The notes: a model not told the origin generated them from the letters alone. Numbered from the stretch's first letter, positions 1 to 8,152 are shown. The stretch is DNA of 64,000 nucleotides from Halobacteriovorax sp. GB3 (GCF_028649655.1 NZ_JAQSLN010000001.1:248001-312000), one strand, 5' to 3'. Made by a program: numbers and translations.

Positions 1-2
1 CA

Positions 3-233
3 ATTTGTGTTGTTCCTATGCTTTCTCAGGATCTAGATCAAAGAGAGATTCCTTGCTGGTCGTATTTCTGTCAAATATCAGACTCGACAACAAGTTATGG
101 TTCTTATTCGGGAGCAGTTCCCAATGAGAAAATTACTTGGGGCAAGCTAGAGGTTTCTACACCTAAGTTTATCATTGAATCTGATGCTAGCATTGTCGCC
201 CCACTTATCTTTGCCTATGTATTAGGACACTAA
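3..233 (+). CDS. 3' end of an unidentified gene (partial)
   Basis: The reading frame is open from the first complete codon of the window to a TAA at 231-233. The ATG at 18 has no ribosome binding site and the frame continues upstream of it, so this is most likely the C-terminal part of a longer protein that starts outside the window. The visible ~77 residues contain two Cys and a hydrophobic end (APLIFAYVLGH). I do not recognise a family. The next gene follows after an 83-base gap that contains a long inverted repeat. Confidence 0.55.
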   Translation: MCVVPMLSQDLDQREIPCWSYFCQISDSTTSYGSYSGAVPNEKITWGKLEVSTPKFIIESDASIVAPLIFAYVLGH

Positions 234-269
234 AGCGAGAATATTTCTCAAAACCTTGATACTATAACA

Positions 270-311
270 AGTCCTTGTTTTAATAGAGTGTACTCATTTA
301 AAACAAGGACT
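270..311 (+). promoter_or_regulatory. 14-bp perfect inverted repeat overlapping the methyltransferase ribosome binding site
   Basis: The arms are AGTCCTTGTTTTAA (270-283) and its exact reverse complement (298-311), separated by 14 bases. The right arm contains the likely Shine-Dalgarno AAGGA (305-309), 7 bases before the ATG at 317. A -10-like TATAAC lies at 263-268. In RNA the hairpin would hide the ribosome binding site; as DNA it would be a two-half-site operator at the transcription start. No T-run follows the right arm, so it does not look like a plus-strand terminator. Confidence 0.6.
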
Positions 312-316
312 CATCT

Positions 317-907
317 ATGTCTCATTTTAATCATGTCGCCAATACATGGGATTCAAACGAAAAAATACTTTTGATGCAAGATCTTGCTAAGAAGACAATT
401 GCTAAATTAAATATTCAAGAAAAGCTCTCTATTATGGACTTTGGCTGTGGAACGGGACTTTTTGGACTTGAATTTTCTGATTATATTCACAGTCTTGTTG
501 GGGTTGATACATCTGCTGGAATGCTAGAGGTTTTCAATGAAAAGACTAAAGGGCTTGAGAATATAAGTTCGAGAATGCTTAATTTAGAATATGAAACTCT
601 TGATCTAAAGTTTGATCTCATCATTAGTTCTATGGCCTTCCATCATCTTGAAGATCCAAAAAACATGATTGGTAAACTTCGTAATCTTCTAAATTCAGGA
701 GGGCAAATTGCTATTGTTGATTTAGAAAAAGAAGATGGTAGCTTCCATCCTGATCCTATTGCAATGGGCGTAAAACACTTTGGGTTTACGAATGATGAAA
801 TTGAATCTTGGGCCCAAGAACATGACATGTCTGTTCGAATTTCAACGATCAATACAAAAGAGAAAAATGAAAAAACCTACGATCAATTTTTAGCGGTTTT
901 CTCTTAG
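317..907 (+). CDS. class I SAM-dependent methyltransferase
   Basis: This 196-residue protein has a Methyltransf_11/25-like fold. The SAM-binding motif I is DFGCGTGLFG (about residues 41-50), the acidic motif II is VGVDTS, and the post-motif FHHLEDP is typical of small-molecule methyltransferases. The substrate cannot be read from the sequence. It is monocistronic: it follows an inverted-repeat leader and converges on the membrane-protein gene at 911 with a gap of only 3 bases. The start at 317 is supported by AAGGA at 305-309. Confidence 0.85.
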   Translation: MSHFNHVANTWDSNEKILLMQDLAKKTIAKLNIQEKLSIMDFGCGTGLFGLEFSDYIHSLVGVDTSAGMLEVFNEKTKGLENISSRMLNLEYETLDLKFDLIISSMAFHHLEDPKNMIGKLRNLLNSGGQIAIVDLEKEDGSFHPDPIAMGVKHFGFTNDEIESWAQEHDMSVRISTINTKEKNEKTYDQFLAVFS

Positions 908-910
908 TCA

Positions 911-2008
911 TTAAATTCTTTTTGCTAATGATTCCTCTAAGAGCTCTTTAAAATAAAGGGCATCTTCATTTGATTCAAAAGGCCAAAAACCAATTTTTGT
1001 TTCATTTGAAATCAATGTGACATTGGCATGTGGAAGGCCAGAGATTGATTTTATTAATTTAACTATTGATGGGATATTTGCAATTTCTACAGAATGGATA
1101 TCATCAATTTCTCTAATCTCTATACTTTTCTTTCTTGGAATAAGTCCACGATAGAAAACTTGCAGCGTTGTCTTTGTGATTTTCACTTCAAAACCAGTAT
1201 TGAAAGATAAAAGTAATCTCAGGACTGTGGCGAATATGGGGAGAGCAAAGAAAGCCGTGATGGCCAGTTCAAACTGCCAAGAATTGTTGATTCCTTTATT
1301 TAAAAAAATGAGCCATATTGGACAAATAAAAATTAGAAGATAAAGTATTGGCAAAAAGCTTGTTAGAAATTTACTTGCGTAGTGACTTGTAATCCTTGTT
1401 TCGTTTTGAATTTCTTTAATTTCAATATTACTCTTTTCCGGCCGACTAAGATTGAAAGTTCTTGATCTAAGTTTTTCAAGAAAAGCTTGATCAATTTGTG
1501 AAGGATCAAGGATTTCTCCACCTTCAACTTCATTTTTAAGGCGCACCTGACAACGTCTAGCAATCTTTTCAGCTCGCTCTCTAGATATAATATAATCTCT
1601 TGAGTAATTCTCTATTTTTATGGGCTTACCTTGATAAGGAATTAGTGTCAGAGGATAAACGGTGTAAGAAGAGTTTTTATTACTTCTAAGCTCGCTACTA
1701 ATATTGATATAATCAACTTTTGATAAATCAAAGTGCTTCTTATAAAGAGGAATGAGAAGTCCTAGATAGAAATATCCCTTTTTCCTCCTCGTATCGATAA
1801 CATAGCCTGAGCGACCTACCATAACAGTGGCACCTATCAGAATAAAGACTAGTGAAAAAGGAATTCCAACATAGAGAGTCGGTCTTTCGCCATTCCATTT
1901 TACAGAACTTTCGAGCATAGCATATAAAAAGAAACAGCCTGCAGCAAAGAAGGGAAGCCCAAAAAGTGCGAGGCAGCCTGTTGTTTTTTTTGATTCAATT
2001 GTACTCAT
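911..2008 (-). CDS. multi-pass membrane protein of unknown function
   Basis: This 365-residue protein has four predicted membrane helices in two pairs (about residues 12-31 and 47-65, then about 218-236 and 248-266). Each pair is followed by a soluble beta-rich stretch, the second containing KITKTTLQVFYRG and IEIREID. The pattern resembles membrane proteins with bacterial PH-like domains, but this is a fold-level impression only. The gene converges with the methyltransferase and lies 37 bases downstream of the LysR-type regulator on the same strand. Confidence 0.6.
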   Translation of the reverse strand: MSTIESKKTTGCLALFGLPFFAAGCFFLYAMLESSVKWNGERPTLYVGIPFSLVFILIGATVMVGRSGYVIDTRRKKGYFYLGLLIPLYKKHFDLSKVDYINISSELRSNKNSSYTVYPLTLIPYQGKPIKIENYSRDYIISRERAEKIARRCQVRLKNEVEGGEILDPSQIDQAFLEKLRSRTFNLSRPEKSNIEIKEIQNETRITSHYASKFLTSFLPILYLLIFICPIWLIFLNKGINNSWQFELAITAFFALPIFATVLRLLLSFNTGFEVKITKTTLQVFYRGLIPRKKSIEIREIDDIHSVEIANIPSIVKLIKSISGLPHANVTLISNETKIGFWPFESNEDALYFKELLEESLAKRI

Positions 2009-2045
2009 ATTTTATTTATCGGTTCTCTATTAAGCAGACTTAAAT

Positions 2046-2924
2046 TTATGAGAAGTCTTTTTTAAATTGAGTTCTAATAAAACTCCAAAGATCTTTTGAA
2101 ACAGGTCCAAAAGCATGATTGTGGTATTTTGCGAGATAGAGGGGGAGTATTGTTTTTTTAAGAGAGCTTAATTTTATTTCACTCAAGGACTTACTTTTAA
2201 GCTCTTTTGTAATCGAGCTTCTCTCAAGATGACCCCAACCATGTCCATTAAGAATAAGTTCTTTTTTTATCAAATGATCTGAAACAACCCACTGTGGAGA
2301 ATTAATAATCTGTTCAAATTGTGTTTTACTTTCTTTTTGAGATGTTGCTTTTACAATTATTTGAGGAACTTTCTCTAGTAGCTTTTTTGTTATTTTTTCA
2401 TTACCCGTAAGACTTTTTGAAATAACGGGAAGAAGGTGAATATTCCCAATTTTTGTATACTCAATATCCTTATGAGTGAGGAAGGGTGTTAAGGCCAATT
2501 GTGCTTCATTTGTAAGTAGACGCTCCTCACTGCCTCCTAAAACTTCAAAGTGCATTTGTAGTTGCGTTTCTAGGCAGCTCGACTTGAATTTATTAAGAAT
2601 AGAAAATATAAATTCCATAGGGCATAGGTAATCGATGGCCAGATTAATTTTTGCCTCTTTTCCCATGGCGTACTCCCTAGCGACTTTTTGAAATTGATCG
2701 ACTTCTTCTTGAATCGATAGGGCCTTTTGGTAGAGCGTGTTTCCTTGCTCTGTTAAAGTCATTCTATAAGAGTCTCTGTTAAATAGTATTATGCCAATTT
2801 CTTCTTCAAGATTTTTGATTGAAACGGAGAGGCTTGGTTGAGTTTTATTTACCTTATTTGCCGCGGCCCTTAAGCCGCCTTCTTGGGCAATTGCAATTAG
2901 TATTTCTATTTGATCTAAGGTCAT
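2046..2924 (-). CDS. LysR-family transcriptional regulator
   Basis: This 292-residue protein carries the N-terminal winged helix-turn-helix of the family (about residues 1-60; GGLRAAANKVNKTQPSLSVS is the recognition region) followed by a periplasmic-binding-like effector domain. The effector cannot be deduced. The gene is transcribed divergently from the pirin gene at 3031 with 106 bases between them, the usual LysR arrangement, so the pirin gene is the likely target. Confidence 0.9.
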   Translation of the reverse strand: MTLDQIEILIAIAQEGGLRAAANKVNKTQPSLSVSIKNLEEEIGIILFNRDSYRMTLTEQGNTLYQKALSIQEEVDQFQKVAREYAMGKEAKINLAIDYLCPMEFIFSILNKFKSSCLETQLQMHFEVLGGSEERLLTNEAQLALTPFLTHKDIEYTKIGNIHLLPVISKSLTGNEKITKKLLEKVPQIIVKATSQKESKTQFEQIINSPQWVVSDHLIKKELILNGHGWGHLERSSITKELKSKSLSEIKLSSLKKTILPLYLAKYHNHAFGPVSKDLWSFIRTQFKKDFS

Positions 2925-3030
2925 CTCTGCTCCCTATTATAATGATAGTTTAATTTTATCATCTTATTAATGAAATAATAATATTTTACTAATCTATAAC
3001 TCGTTATAATGAAATAAAAAAGGGGAATAT
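2925..3030. promoter_or_regulatory. shared LysR/pirin intergenic control region
   Basis: The spacer is very AT-rich. A consensus TATAAT lies at 3005-3010 for the pirin gene, whose AAGGGGA ribosome binding sequence follows at about 3020. On the other strand a TATAAT-like hexamer lies at about 2935-2940 just before the LysR start. No clear -35 hexamers are visible, which would suit activator-dependent promoters. Exact LysR box positions are not evident. Confidence 0.4.
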
Positions 3031-3744
3031 ATGACACATACACTACATAAGGCCAATACAAGAGGTCATGCTGAGATTGACTGGTTGAAAAGTGATCACA
3101 CTTTCAGCTTTTCTAGTTATTACGATCCCGATCGAATGAATTTTGGAACACTGCGAGTTATTAACGACGATATTATTGCACCATCAATGGGTTTTGGAAC
3201 GCACCCGCATCGCAATATGGAAATTATCTCTGTTCCTATTCGGGGTGCGCTAAAACATAAAGATACAATGAATAATGAATACGTCATTCGCAAAGGCGAA
3301 ATCCAGACAATGAGTGCTGGTCGAGGAGTTGCCCATAGTGAATTTAATGCTTCAGCAAGTGAAGAGGCTAATTTTCTACAGATATGGGTATTGCCTAAAA
3401 AGATGGAAGTTGAACCAAGTTATTCTCAAAAAGAGTTTGACCCAAAGGGCATGAAAAATAATTTTCAGTTGATTGTCTCTCCGGATGGACGCGATAATTC
3501 TGCGGCGATCAATCAAGATGCTTACTTTTCACAAGTTACTTTAGATGAGGGAAAAAAATTAACATATCAAAAGTACGAAAAGGATAATGGAGTCTATTTC
3601 TTTGTGATCAAGGGTGATGTTGAAGTTGATGGAGTAAGTCTTAAAGATCGAGATGGACTTGGTATTGAAGATATCGATAATATCGAGGTGAAAAGTTCTA
3701 AAGAAGCTGAGATCTTAGTGATGGAAGTTCCAATGCTCGATTAA
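3031..3744 (+). CDS. pirin-family bicupin (YhhW-like)
   Basis: This 237-residue protein has the pirin metal-site signature: THPHRNMEI supplies H58 and H60, and GRGVAHSEF supplies H102 and E104, the expected four ligands. Length and layout (N-terminal metal cupin, degenerate C-terminal cupin) match bacterial YhhW/YhaK proteins, some of which have quercetin 2,3-dioxygenase activity. The physiological substrate is unknown. It is transcribed divergently from a LysR regulator, and its stop codon abuts that of the convergent TetR gene. Confidence 0.88.
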   Translation: MTHTLHKANTRGHAEIDWLKSDHTFSFSSYYDPDRMNFGTLRVINDDIIAPSMGFGTHPHRNMEIISVPIRGALKHKDTMNNEYVIRKGEIQTMSAGRGVAHSEFNASASEEANFLQIWVLPKKMEVEPSYSQKEFDPKGMKNNFQLIVSPDGRDNSAAINQDAYFSQVTLDEGKKLTYQKYEKDNGVYFFVIKGDVEVDGVSLKDRDGLGIEDIDNIEVKSSKEAEILVMEVPMLD

Positions 3745-4332
3745 TTAAAGAACAAAATTTTTAAGAAAGAAATCCACTGTGATTTTCTTAATTCTCTGAA
3801 GGTCTAGGTCACTCTTGTTTTTTAGACCTAAGAGAACTGGCCAATAGATCTGTCCCTTTAAAAGAGAGTGGAATTGGTTCGCGATTTCATCTGCACTAAA
3901 TTCTTTTGTGATCGTTTTCTTCTTTTGCTGTGCTTCGATCCAGTTGATAAAAAGTAATTCTGATTGAGAAATTCGACTAAGTTCCTTCTCTGAAAAAACT
4001 TTGCCTTTTAAAAGTTCTCCAAAAGTGATTTTTGAAATTTTCAGAAAACTATCTGAGAGAGTAAATTCAATTTTGGCTTCAACGATCTGCTCAATAAGGT
4101 CTTTGATATCAAGGCCGTTTTCATAGTCGAATTGATAAACAGCTTCTATTCTATCGAGGATATAACCTACAAGCGCTTCATAGAGGTCTTCTTTACTAGG
4201 GTAATACTTGTAGAGGGTTCTCTTAGAGACTTCAGCTAGTTTTGCAATATTGTGCATCGATGCAGCCTCTAGGCCTTTCGCCAGGAATTCGTCAGTTGCA
4301 GCTAAGAGGATTTGTTCACTTTTTTTAGACAT
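3745..4332 (-). CDS. TetR-family repressor, probable regulator of the MBL lipoprotein
   Basis: This 195-residue protein has a TetR N-terminal DNA-binding domain: ILLAATDEFLAKG helix 1, then the helix-turn-helix ending in VSKRTLYKYYPSKEDLYEAL (about residues 28-50). The C-terminal half is divergent as expected for a ligand domain. It faces away from the gene at 4489 across 156 bases holding two near-identical 24-bp palindromes, one of which overlaps each outward TATACT hexamer. This is the standard design of an autoregulating repressor controlling a divergent target. Confidence 0.92.
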   Translation of the reverse strand: MSKKSEQILLAATDEFLAKGLEAASMHNIAKLAEVSKRTLYKYYPSKEDLYEALVGYILDRIEAVYQFDYENGLDIKDLIEQIVEAKIEFTLSDSFLKISKITFGELLKGKVFSEKELSRISQSELLFINWIEAQQKKKTITKEFSADEIANQFHSLLKGQIYWPVLLGLKNKSDLDLQRIKKITVDFFLKNFVL

Positions 4333-4362
4333 AAGTACCTAAAATCTAGAGGTTAATTTAGG

Positions 4363-4386
4363 AAAGTATACACCTGTGTTTACTTT
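4363..4386. promoter_or_regulatory. TetR operator O1 (24 bp, over the repressor gene's own promoter)
   Basis: A 24-bp near-palindrome with half sites AAAGTATACAC and GTGTTTACTTT. Its reverse complement differs from O2 at 4415-4438 by one base. The minus-strand hexamer TATACT (complement of 4365-4370) could be the -10 of the regulator's own promoter, so binding here would autorepress. No good -35 is visible. Confidence 0.8.
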
Positions 4387-4414
4387 TTTGTTGCATGAGA
4401 CATTAACCCGTTCT

Positions 4415-4438
4415 AAAGTAAACACATGTGTATACTTT
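4415..4438. promoter_or_regulatory. TetR operator O2 (24 bp, over the MBL lipoprotein promoter)
   Basis: A near-palindrome with half sites AAAGTAAACAC and GTGTATACTTT, nearly identical to O1 read in the opposite orientation. It contains TATACT at 4431-4436, a plausible -10 for the gene at 4489. Centre-to-centre distance from O1 is 52 bp, about five helical turns, so two bound dimers would lie on the same face of the DNA. Confidence 0.8.
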
Positions 4439-4488
4439 AGTGGGAACCGCGAAAGAATGCAAGGGAAAGCTCTATGGGAGGCCTTTAG

Positions 4489-5574
4489 ATGAATCTTAAA
4501 AATATTGCTATATCTCTCTCTTTTATATCAATGATAATCCTAGGATGTAGTGCGATGGACGCGAAAACTAAGAATGATAAAAATACAAAGAAACTTTCAA
4601 ACTATGACTATGATAAAGAGGTCTTTCTCAATAGAAAGCCTGGCATTATTGATGAAATGTGGAAGAGAAATATGTCAGTTAAAAGTATTTTTAGTTTTTT
4701 ATCTAAAGCAAAGGATTTAGAGCCTAAGAATCGCTTACCTGAAAATATTCCTGATTTAGCAGAGTTTTCTAAGAGAACTGAAGGTGTTCACTCTATATGG
4801 TTTGGCCATTCAACATTTCTTTTAAACTTTGAAGGAAAGTTGATTCTCATTGATCCTGTTTTTTCTGATAACGCTTCACCTGTGAGTTTATTTGTTAAGC
4901 GATTTCAAAGCCCTGTTGTCTCCCTAGAGAATTTACCAGAGATTGATTATATCGTTATTTCGCATGATCACTATGATCACCTAGATAAAGAAACAACAAC
5001 GTTTTTCAAAGATAAGCTGGTAACTTTTATAACTCCCTTAGGAGTTGGGAATCATTTGAAGAATTGGGGGATACCAACTGATCGAATTATTGAAAAGAAT
5101 TGGTGGGAGAGTCACGAAGTTGATGGCCTTCGCTTTATTGCAACTCCTGCTCAACATTTTTCAGGAAGAGGTTTATTTGATCGAAATGAAACTCTATGGG
5201 CCTCTTGGGTTATCCAGTCTGAGAGCTTTAATCTCTACTATAGTGGGGACTCTGGTTATGATGTCCATTTTAAAGAAATTGGAGATAAGTTAGGACCTTT
5301 TGATATTGCTTATGTCGAGAGTGGACAATATAACGAAAAGTGGGAAGAGGTACATATGATGCCTAAGGACTCTCTTCATGCCTATAAAGACCTACGAGCT
5401 AAGAAGTACTTTCCTGTGCACTGGGGGATGTTTGTCTTATCAAAACATGCGTGGAATGATCCAGTTTTACAATTACTTGATATGGCCGAGGCTGATACCA
5501 AATTTGTTATTCCTAAAATTGGTCAAGTCGTAAAACTAAACGATGAATTTAGTCTAAATCCATGGTGGAAATAG
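4489..5574 (+). CDS. MBL-fold lipoprotein of the NAPE-PLD/RomA-like family
   Basis: This 361-residue protein starts with a lipoprotein signal peptide (lipobox ILGC, lipidated Cys about residue 20), so it should be membrane-anchored outside the cytoplasm. The metal site is HDHYDHLD (about residues 159-166), followed by PAQHFSGRG, YYSGDSGYD and FPVHWGMF, the pattern of the NAPE-hydrolysing phospholipase D / UlaG-like / RomA branch. A phospholipid or phosphodiester substrate is plausible but not proven. GGGAGG at 4475-4480 supports the start. RomA genes in enterobacteria are likewise under a divergent TetR repressor. Confidence 0.85.
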   Translation: MNLKNIAISLSFISMIILGCSAMDAKTKNDKNTKKLSNYDYDKEVFLNRKPGIIDEMWKRNMSVKSIFSFLSKAKDLEPKNRLPENIPDLAEFSKRTEGVHSIWFGHSTFLLNFEGKLILIDPVFSDNASPVSLFVKRFQSPVVSLENLPEIDYIVISHDHYDHLDKETTTFFKDKLVTFITPLGVGNHLKNWGIPTDRIIEKNWWESHEVDGLRFIATPAQHFSGRGLFDRNETLWASWVIQSESFNLYYSGDSGYDVHFKEIGDKLGPFDIAYVESGQYNEKWEEVHMMPKDSLHAYKDLRAKKYFPVHWGMFVLSKHAWNDPVLQLLDMAEADTKFVIPKIGQVVKLNDEFSLNPWWK

Positions 5575-5649
5575 CTTCAATCAGCTTGTTGGAGCTCATT
5601 GTTCATAGTATAAGATTTTTATCATAAATAGAATCAAGTGAATGAATAG

Positions 5650-6333
5650 ATGAGCTGGCAACAAATTTGGAATGAGATATCTTTGATTGAGGGATGGCTA
5701 AATTATCCTGTAGCAAAGCTTCTTCACGAAAAAGCAAAAAGGGTTCCAAACGATTTGCCAATCGTTGAGATAGGTTCATGGAAAGGCCGATCTACAGTTC
5801 TTCTTTCTAAGTCTTCAACATCTTCAAAAGTCTATGCGATTGATCCTCACATTGGATCAAGTGAGCATCATGGACTATCGGAAAAACCAATCGATACTTT
5901 TGAAGAGTTCAAAAGAAACCTCAAAAGTGCTAATGTAACAGATAAGGTAATCGTTATTAGAAAAGCGTCTCGCGATGCTCTTGATGATATTCCAGATAAA
6001 ATTGGAATGCTATGGATCGATGGTTCTCACGAATATAAAGATGTCTATGATGACTTTAAACTCTGGTTTCCAAGACTTATAGAAGGGGGCCATGTTCTCT
6101 TTCACGATTCAAAGTGGCCGGGTGTAAAACAAGTACTTTGGGAAGAGTTGTATACAAGCTGTGAAGTTAGCTTTATTGGAAGAACAGAAGATACAACTTT
6201 TGCAAAGAAGAGAAGCCAAGCGAACCTTGTTGAGCGAGCTTATAATACTCTTGTTTTAAGACGTTATAAGAAGGCTCACCAGTTAAAACGTCTTAAAAGA
6301 AAATTGAAAAAACAAATTAAAAAATGGAAATGA
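5650..6333 (+). CDS. class I SAM methyltransferase (Methyltransf_24/CmcI-like)
   Basis: In this 227-residue protein, motif I is VEIGSWKGRST (about residues 39-49), AIDPHIG is the acidic loop, and LWIDGSHEYKDVYDDF followed by GGHVLFHDS is characteristic of Methyltransf_24 O-methyltransferases. The last ~30 residues are strongly basic (RLKRKLKKQIKKWK). The stop is followed after one base by the map start codon, so the two are probably co-transcribed. The substrate is unknown. Confidence 0.82.
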   Translation: MSWQQIWNEISLIEGWLNYPVAKLLHEKAKRVPNDLPIVEIGSWKGRSTVLLSKSSTSSKVYAIDPHIGSSEHHGLSEKPIDTFEEFKRNLKSANVTDKVIVIRKASRDALDDIPDKIGMLWIDGSHEYKDVYDDFKLWFPRLIEGGHVLFHDSKWPGVKQVLWEELYTSCEVSFIGRTEDTTFAKKRSQANLVERAYNTLVLRRYKKAHQLKRLKRKLKKQIKKWK

Positions 6334-6334
6334 T

Positions 6335-7111
6335 ATGATTGATTTAAAAAGTGAAGAGGATCTCGTTCTTTATCGTGAGACGGGGAAAATAGCTGGAGAG
6401 ATTTTAACTCGTCTAATCCCTGAGGTTAAGCCTGGCGTGTCGACTTACGATATTGCGAAATTAGCTGAAAAATGGATTCGTGAGGATTATGATGCGATTC
6501 CTTCATCGATTGGACAATACGATTTTCAATTTGCTCTTAACTCATCTATTAACCATGTCGTTTGCCATGGGGTACCTTCTAGAGATGAAATCCTTAAAGA
6601 AGGTGATATTGTTAATCTTGATGTCACTGTTAAAAAGCATGGCTTCATTGCTGATACTTCTCGCATGTATCTAGTTGGAGAGTGTAGCGAAGAGGCACAA
6701 AAGCTATGTCATGTGACAAGAGAGTGTTTAATTAAAGGAATTGAACAAGTTAAGGCCGGAAATACACTCGGCGATATTGGTTTTCATGTTCATAGGCATG
6801 CTACGAGAAATAACTATACAATCGTTAAAGAGTATTGTGGTCACGGTATTGGTCGAAATATGCACGAAGATCCACAAGTTCTTCACTACGGTAAAAAACG
6901 TAAAGGGCTAAAGCTTGAAAAGGGTATGGTTTTTACAATTGAGCCGATGGTGAATGAAGGAAGTTCACAGATTGAACATCTAGATGATGACTGGACTGTT
7001 GTGACAGTTGATCGCAAATTATCTGCTCAGTGGGAACATACGATCGTCGTGACTGATACTGGTTATGAGATTCTTACTCTGAGAGATGAAGAAAAAGACC
7101 TAGTGAAGTAG
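6335..7111 (+). CDS. map: type I methionine aminopeptidase
   Basis: This 258-residue cytosolic enzyme removes the initiator methionine from nascent proteins. The family's metal ligands are visible: NLDVTV and IADTSRMY give the two Asp, GHGIGRNMHEDP the His, FTIEPM and WEHTIVV the two Glu, and VCHGVP the substrate-site His. Length is normal for type Ia enzymes without the N-terminal zinc extension. It follows the methyltransferase by one base. It may be a second Map copy, because map often sits near secY or rpsB, neither of which is seen here. Confidence 0.93.
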   Translation: MIDLKSEEDLVLYRETGKIAGEILTRLIPEVKPGVSTYDIAKLAEKWIREDYDAIPSSIGQYDFQFALNSSINHVVCHGVPSRDEILKEGDIVNLDVTVKKHGFIADTSRMYLVGECSEEAQKLCHVTRECLIKGIEQVKAGNTLGDIGFHVHRHATRNNYTIVKEYCGHGIGRNMHEDPQVLHYGKKRKGLKLEKGMVFTIEPMVNEGSSQIEHLDDDWTVVTVDRKLSAQWEHTIVVTDTGYEILTLRDEEKDLVK

Positions 7112-7142
7112 TTTCAGTAACTTATGTAATATACTTTATTCA

Positions 7143-7194
7143 GACTCCATTGCCCCATTTTTTGGGAGGCGGTATCGTCGCCGTCAGTGGAGTC
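7143..7194 (+). promoter_or_regulatory. structured leader that pairs with a ribosome binding site
   Basis: GACTCCATTG (7143-7152) pairs with CAGTGGAGTC (7185-7194) to give a 10-bp stem with one G-U. Inside are two small hairpins: CCCA/TGGG (7154-7157/7163-7166) and GGCG/CGCC (7168-7171/7179-7182, loop GTATCGT). The result would be a three-way junction. The outer 3' strand includes GGAG (7189-7192), the likely ribosome binding site for the ATG at 7199. It is strikingly GC-rich for this genome and ends without a T-run, so a terminator for map is less likely than a riboregulator. Confidence 0.5.
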
Positions 7195-7198
7195 GTTG

Positions 7199-7606
7199 AT
7201 GATCAATATTATTTCAAAGGCATTTTCAAAAAAAATACTCTTTGTTCTTAGTTTAAGAGCTAGTTTTTATGTGTCTCTTTTCTTCAGTGTCGCGATCTAC
7301 TTATCATTCATTACCAGTATTATTCCTCAAACCATTGAGGCCCAAAGTTTTCACTTTCTGCCTTATCTCTCTTTGATACTCTGTTTTACAATGTATCATA
7401 AAAGTAAAAATATTGAGGATATTGAAGGACTAAGAAAGAATACAATCATCTCATGTCTTTCAATTCTTTTCTTTGTTCTCTTTCCAACAATGATCTATGG
7501 ATATACGTTCATTCCATTTTCTGAAGGTGTGTATTTTTACTTTTTCAGTTTTCTTTGTTCACTGGCTTTAATCTCTATTGTTGCTCTTTCAGCGATTTTT
7601 GTTTAG
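7199..7606 (+). CDS. small multi-pass membrane protein of unknown function
   Basis: This 135-residue protein has four hydrophobic segments (about residues 18-38, 50-65, 80-102 and 110-133). No family is recognised. I prefer the ATG at 7199 over the in-frame GTG at 7187, because GGAG at 7189-7192 is correctly spaced for 7199 and the GTG lies inside the leader stem. It follows map by 87 bases that fold into a three-way junction, which may regulate it. Confidence 0.55.
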   Translation: MINIISKAFSKKILFVLSLRASFYVSLFFSVAIYLSFITSIIPQTIEAQSFHFLPYLSLILCFTMYHKSKNIEDIEGLRKNTIISCLSILFFVLFPTMIYGYTFIPFSEGVYFYFFSFLCSLALISIVALSAIFV

Positions 7607-7687
7607 ATGATTTGCCTTTGCAAATTTTTCAATCAAAGAGAAAGTTTTTTCTCTTGAGGCTATGATGGGCCTATGAGGAGAGAGGTT

Positions 7688-8146
7688 ATGAGATCTAAAA
7701 TCAAGTTATTCGTTGTTGCACTATCTACATTAATTACAGTTCATGCTAAGGCTACATCACACGTAGAATACAGCTGTTTGAATGAGTTTATGCAACTTCA
7801 AAGAACTTTTGGAAGCTTATCAGCTGCAAAAGATATTCAATACTCAATTGATCATCTGGTTTATTCTCTAGAAGAAAAGAACAATTCAAATTTTTTATAT
7901 GATCTTCTTGTTTCAGATTTTGAGATTGAACAAAGAAAGATTGAAAAGACAAGAATTTCTAAAATCGTTTCATACAGAAATACGACTTACGTCATCGCAA
8001 AAAAGACTTATCATCAATGTCATAACTTCTATGCTTCTAGTGAAATTTCATACGAAGAAATTGAGGGGATGTTTGATGAAGAACTCGTTAGTTCTATTAA
8101 GAAATTTAAGACAACTGAGTTGAAATTACTTTTTGACCTAGATTAG
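7688..8146 (+). CDS. exported protein of unknown function
   Basis: This 152-residue protein has a Sec signal peptide (MRSKIKLFVVALSTLITVHA), and the mature part is mostly helical and charged, with two Cys (EYSCLNEF and YHQCHNFY) that could form a disulfide. An upstream in-frame ATG at 7673 exists, but AGGAG at 7676-7680 is well placed for 7688 and that start gives a proper signal peptide. It converges with hrpB, 6 bases apart. No family recognised. Confidence 0.6.
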   Translation: MRSKIKLFVVALSTLITVHAKATSHVEYSCLNEFMQLQRTFGSLSAAKDIQYSIDHLVYSLEEKNNSNFLYDLLVSDFEIEQRKIEKTRISKIVSYRNTTYVIAKKTYHQCHNFYASSEISYEEIEGMFDEELVSSIKKFKTTELKLLFDLD

Positions 8147-8152
8147 AGTTTT

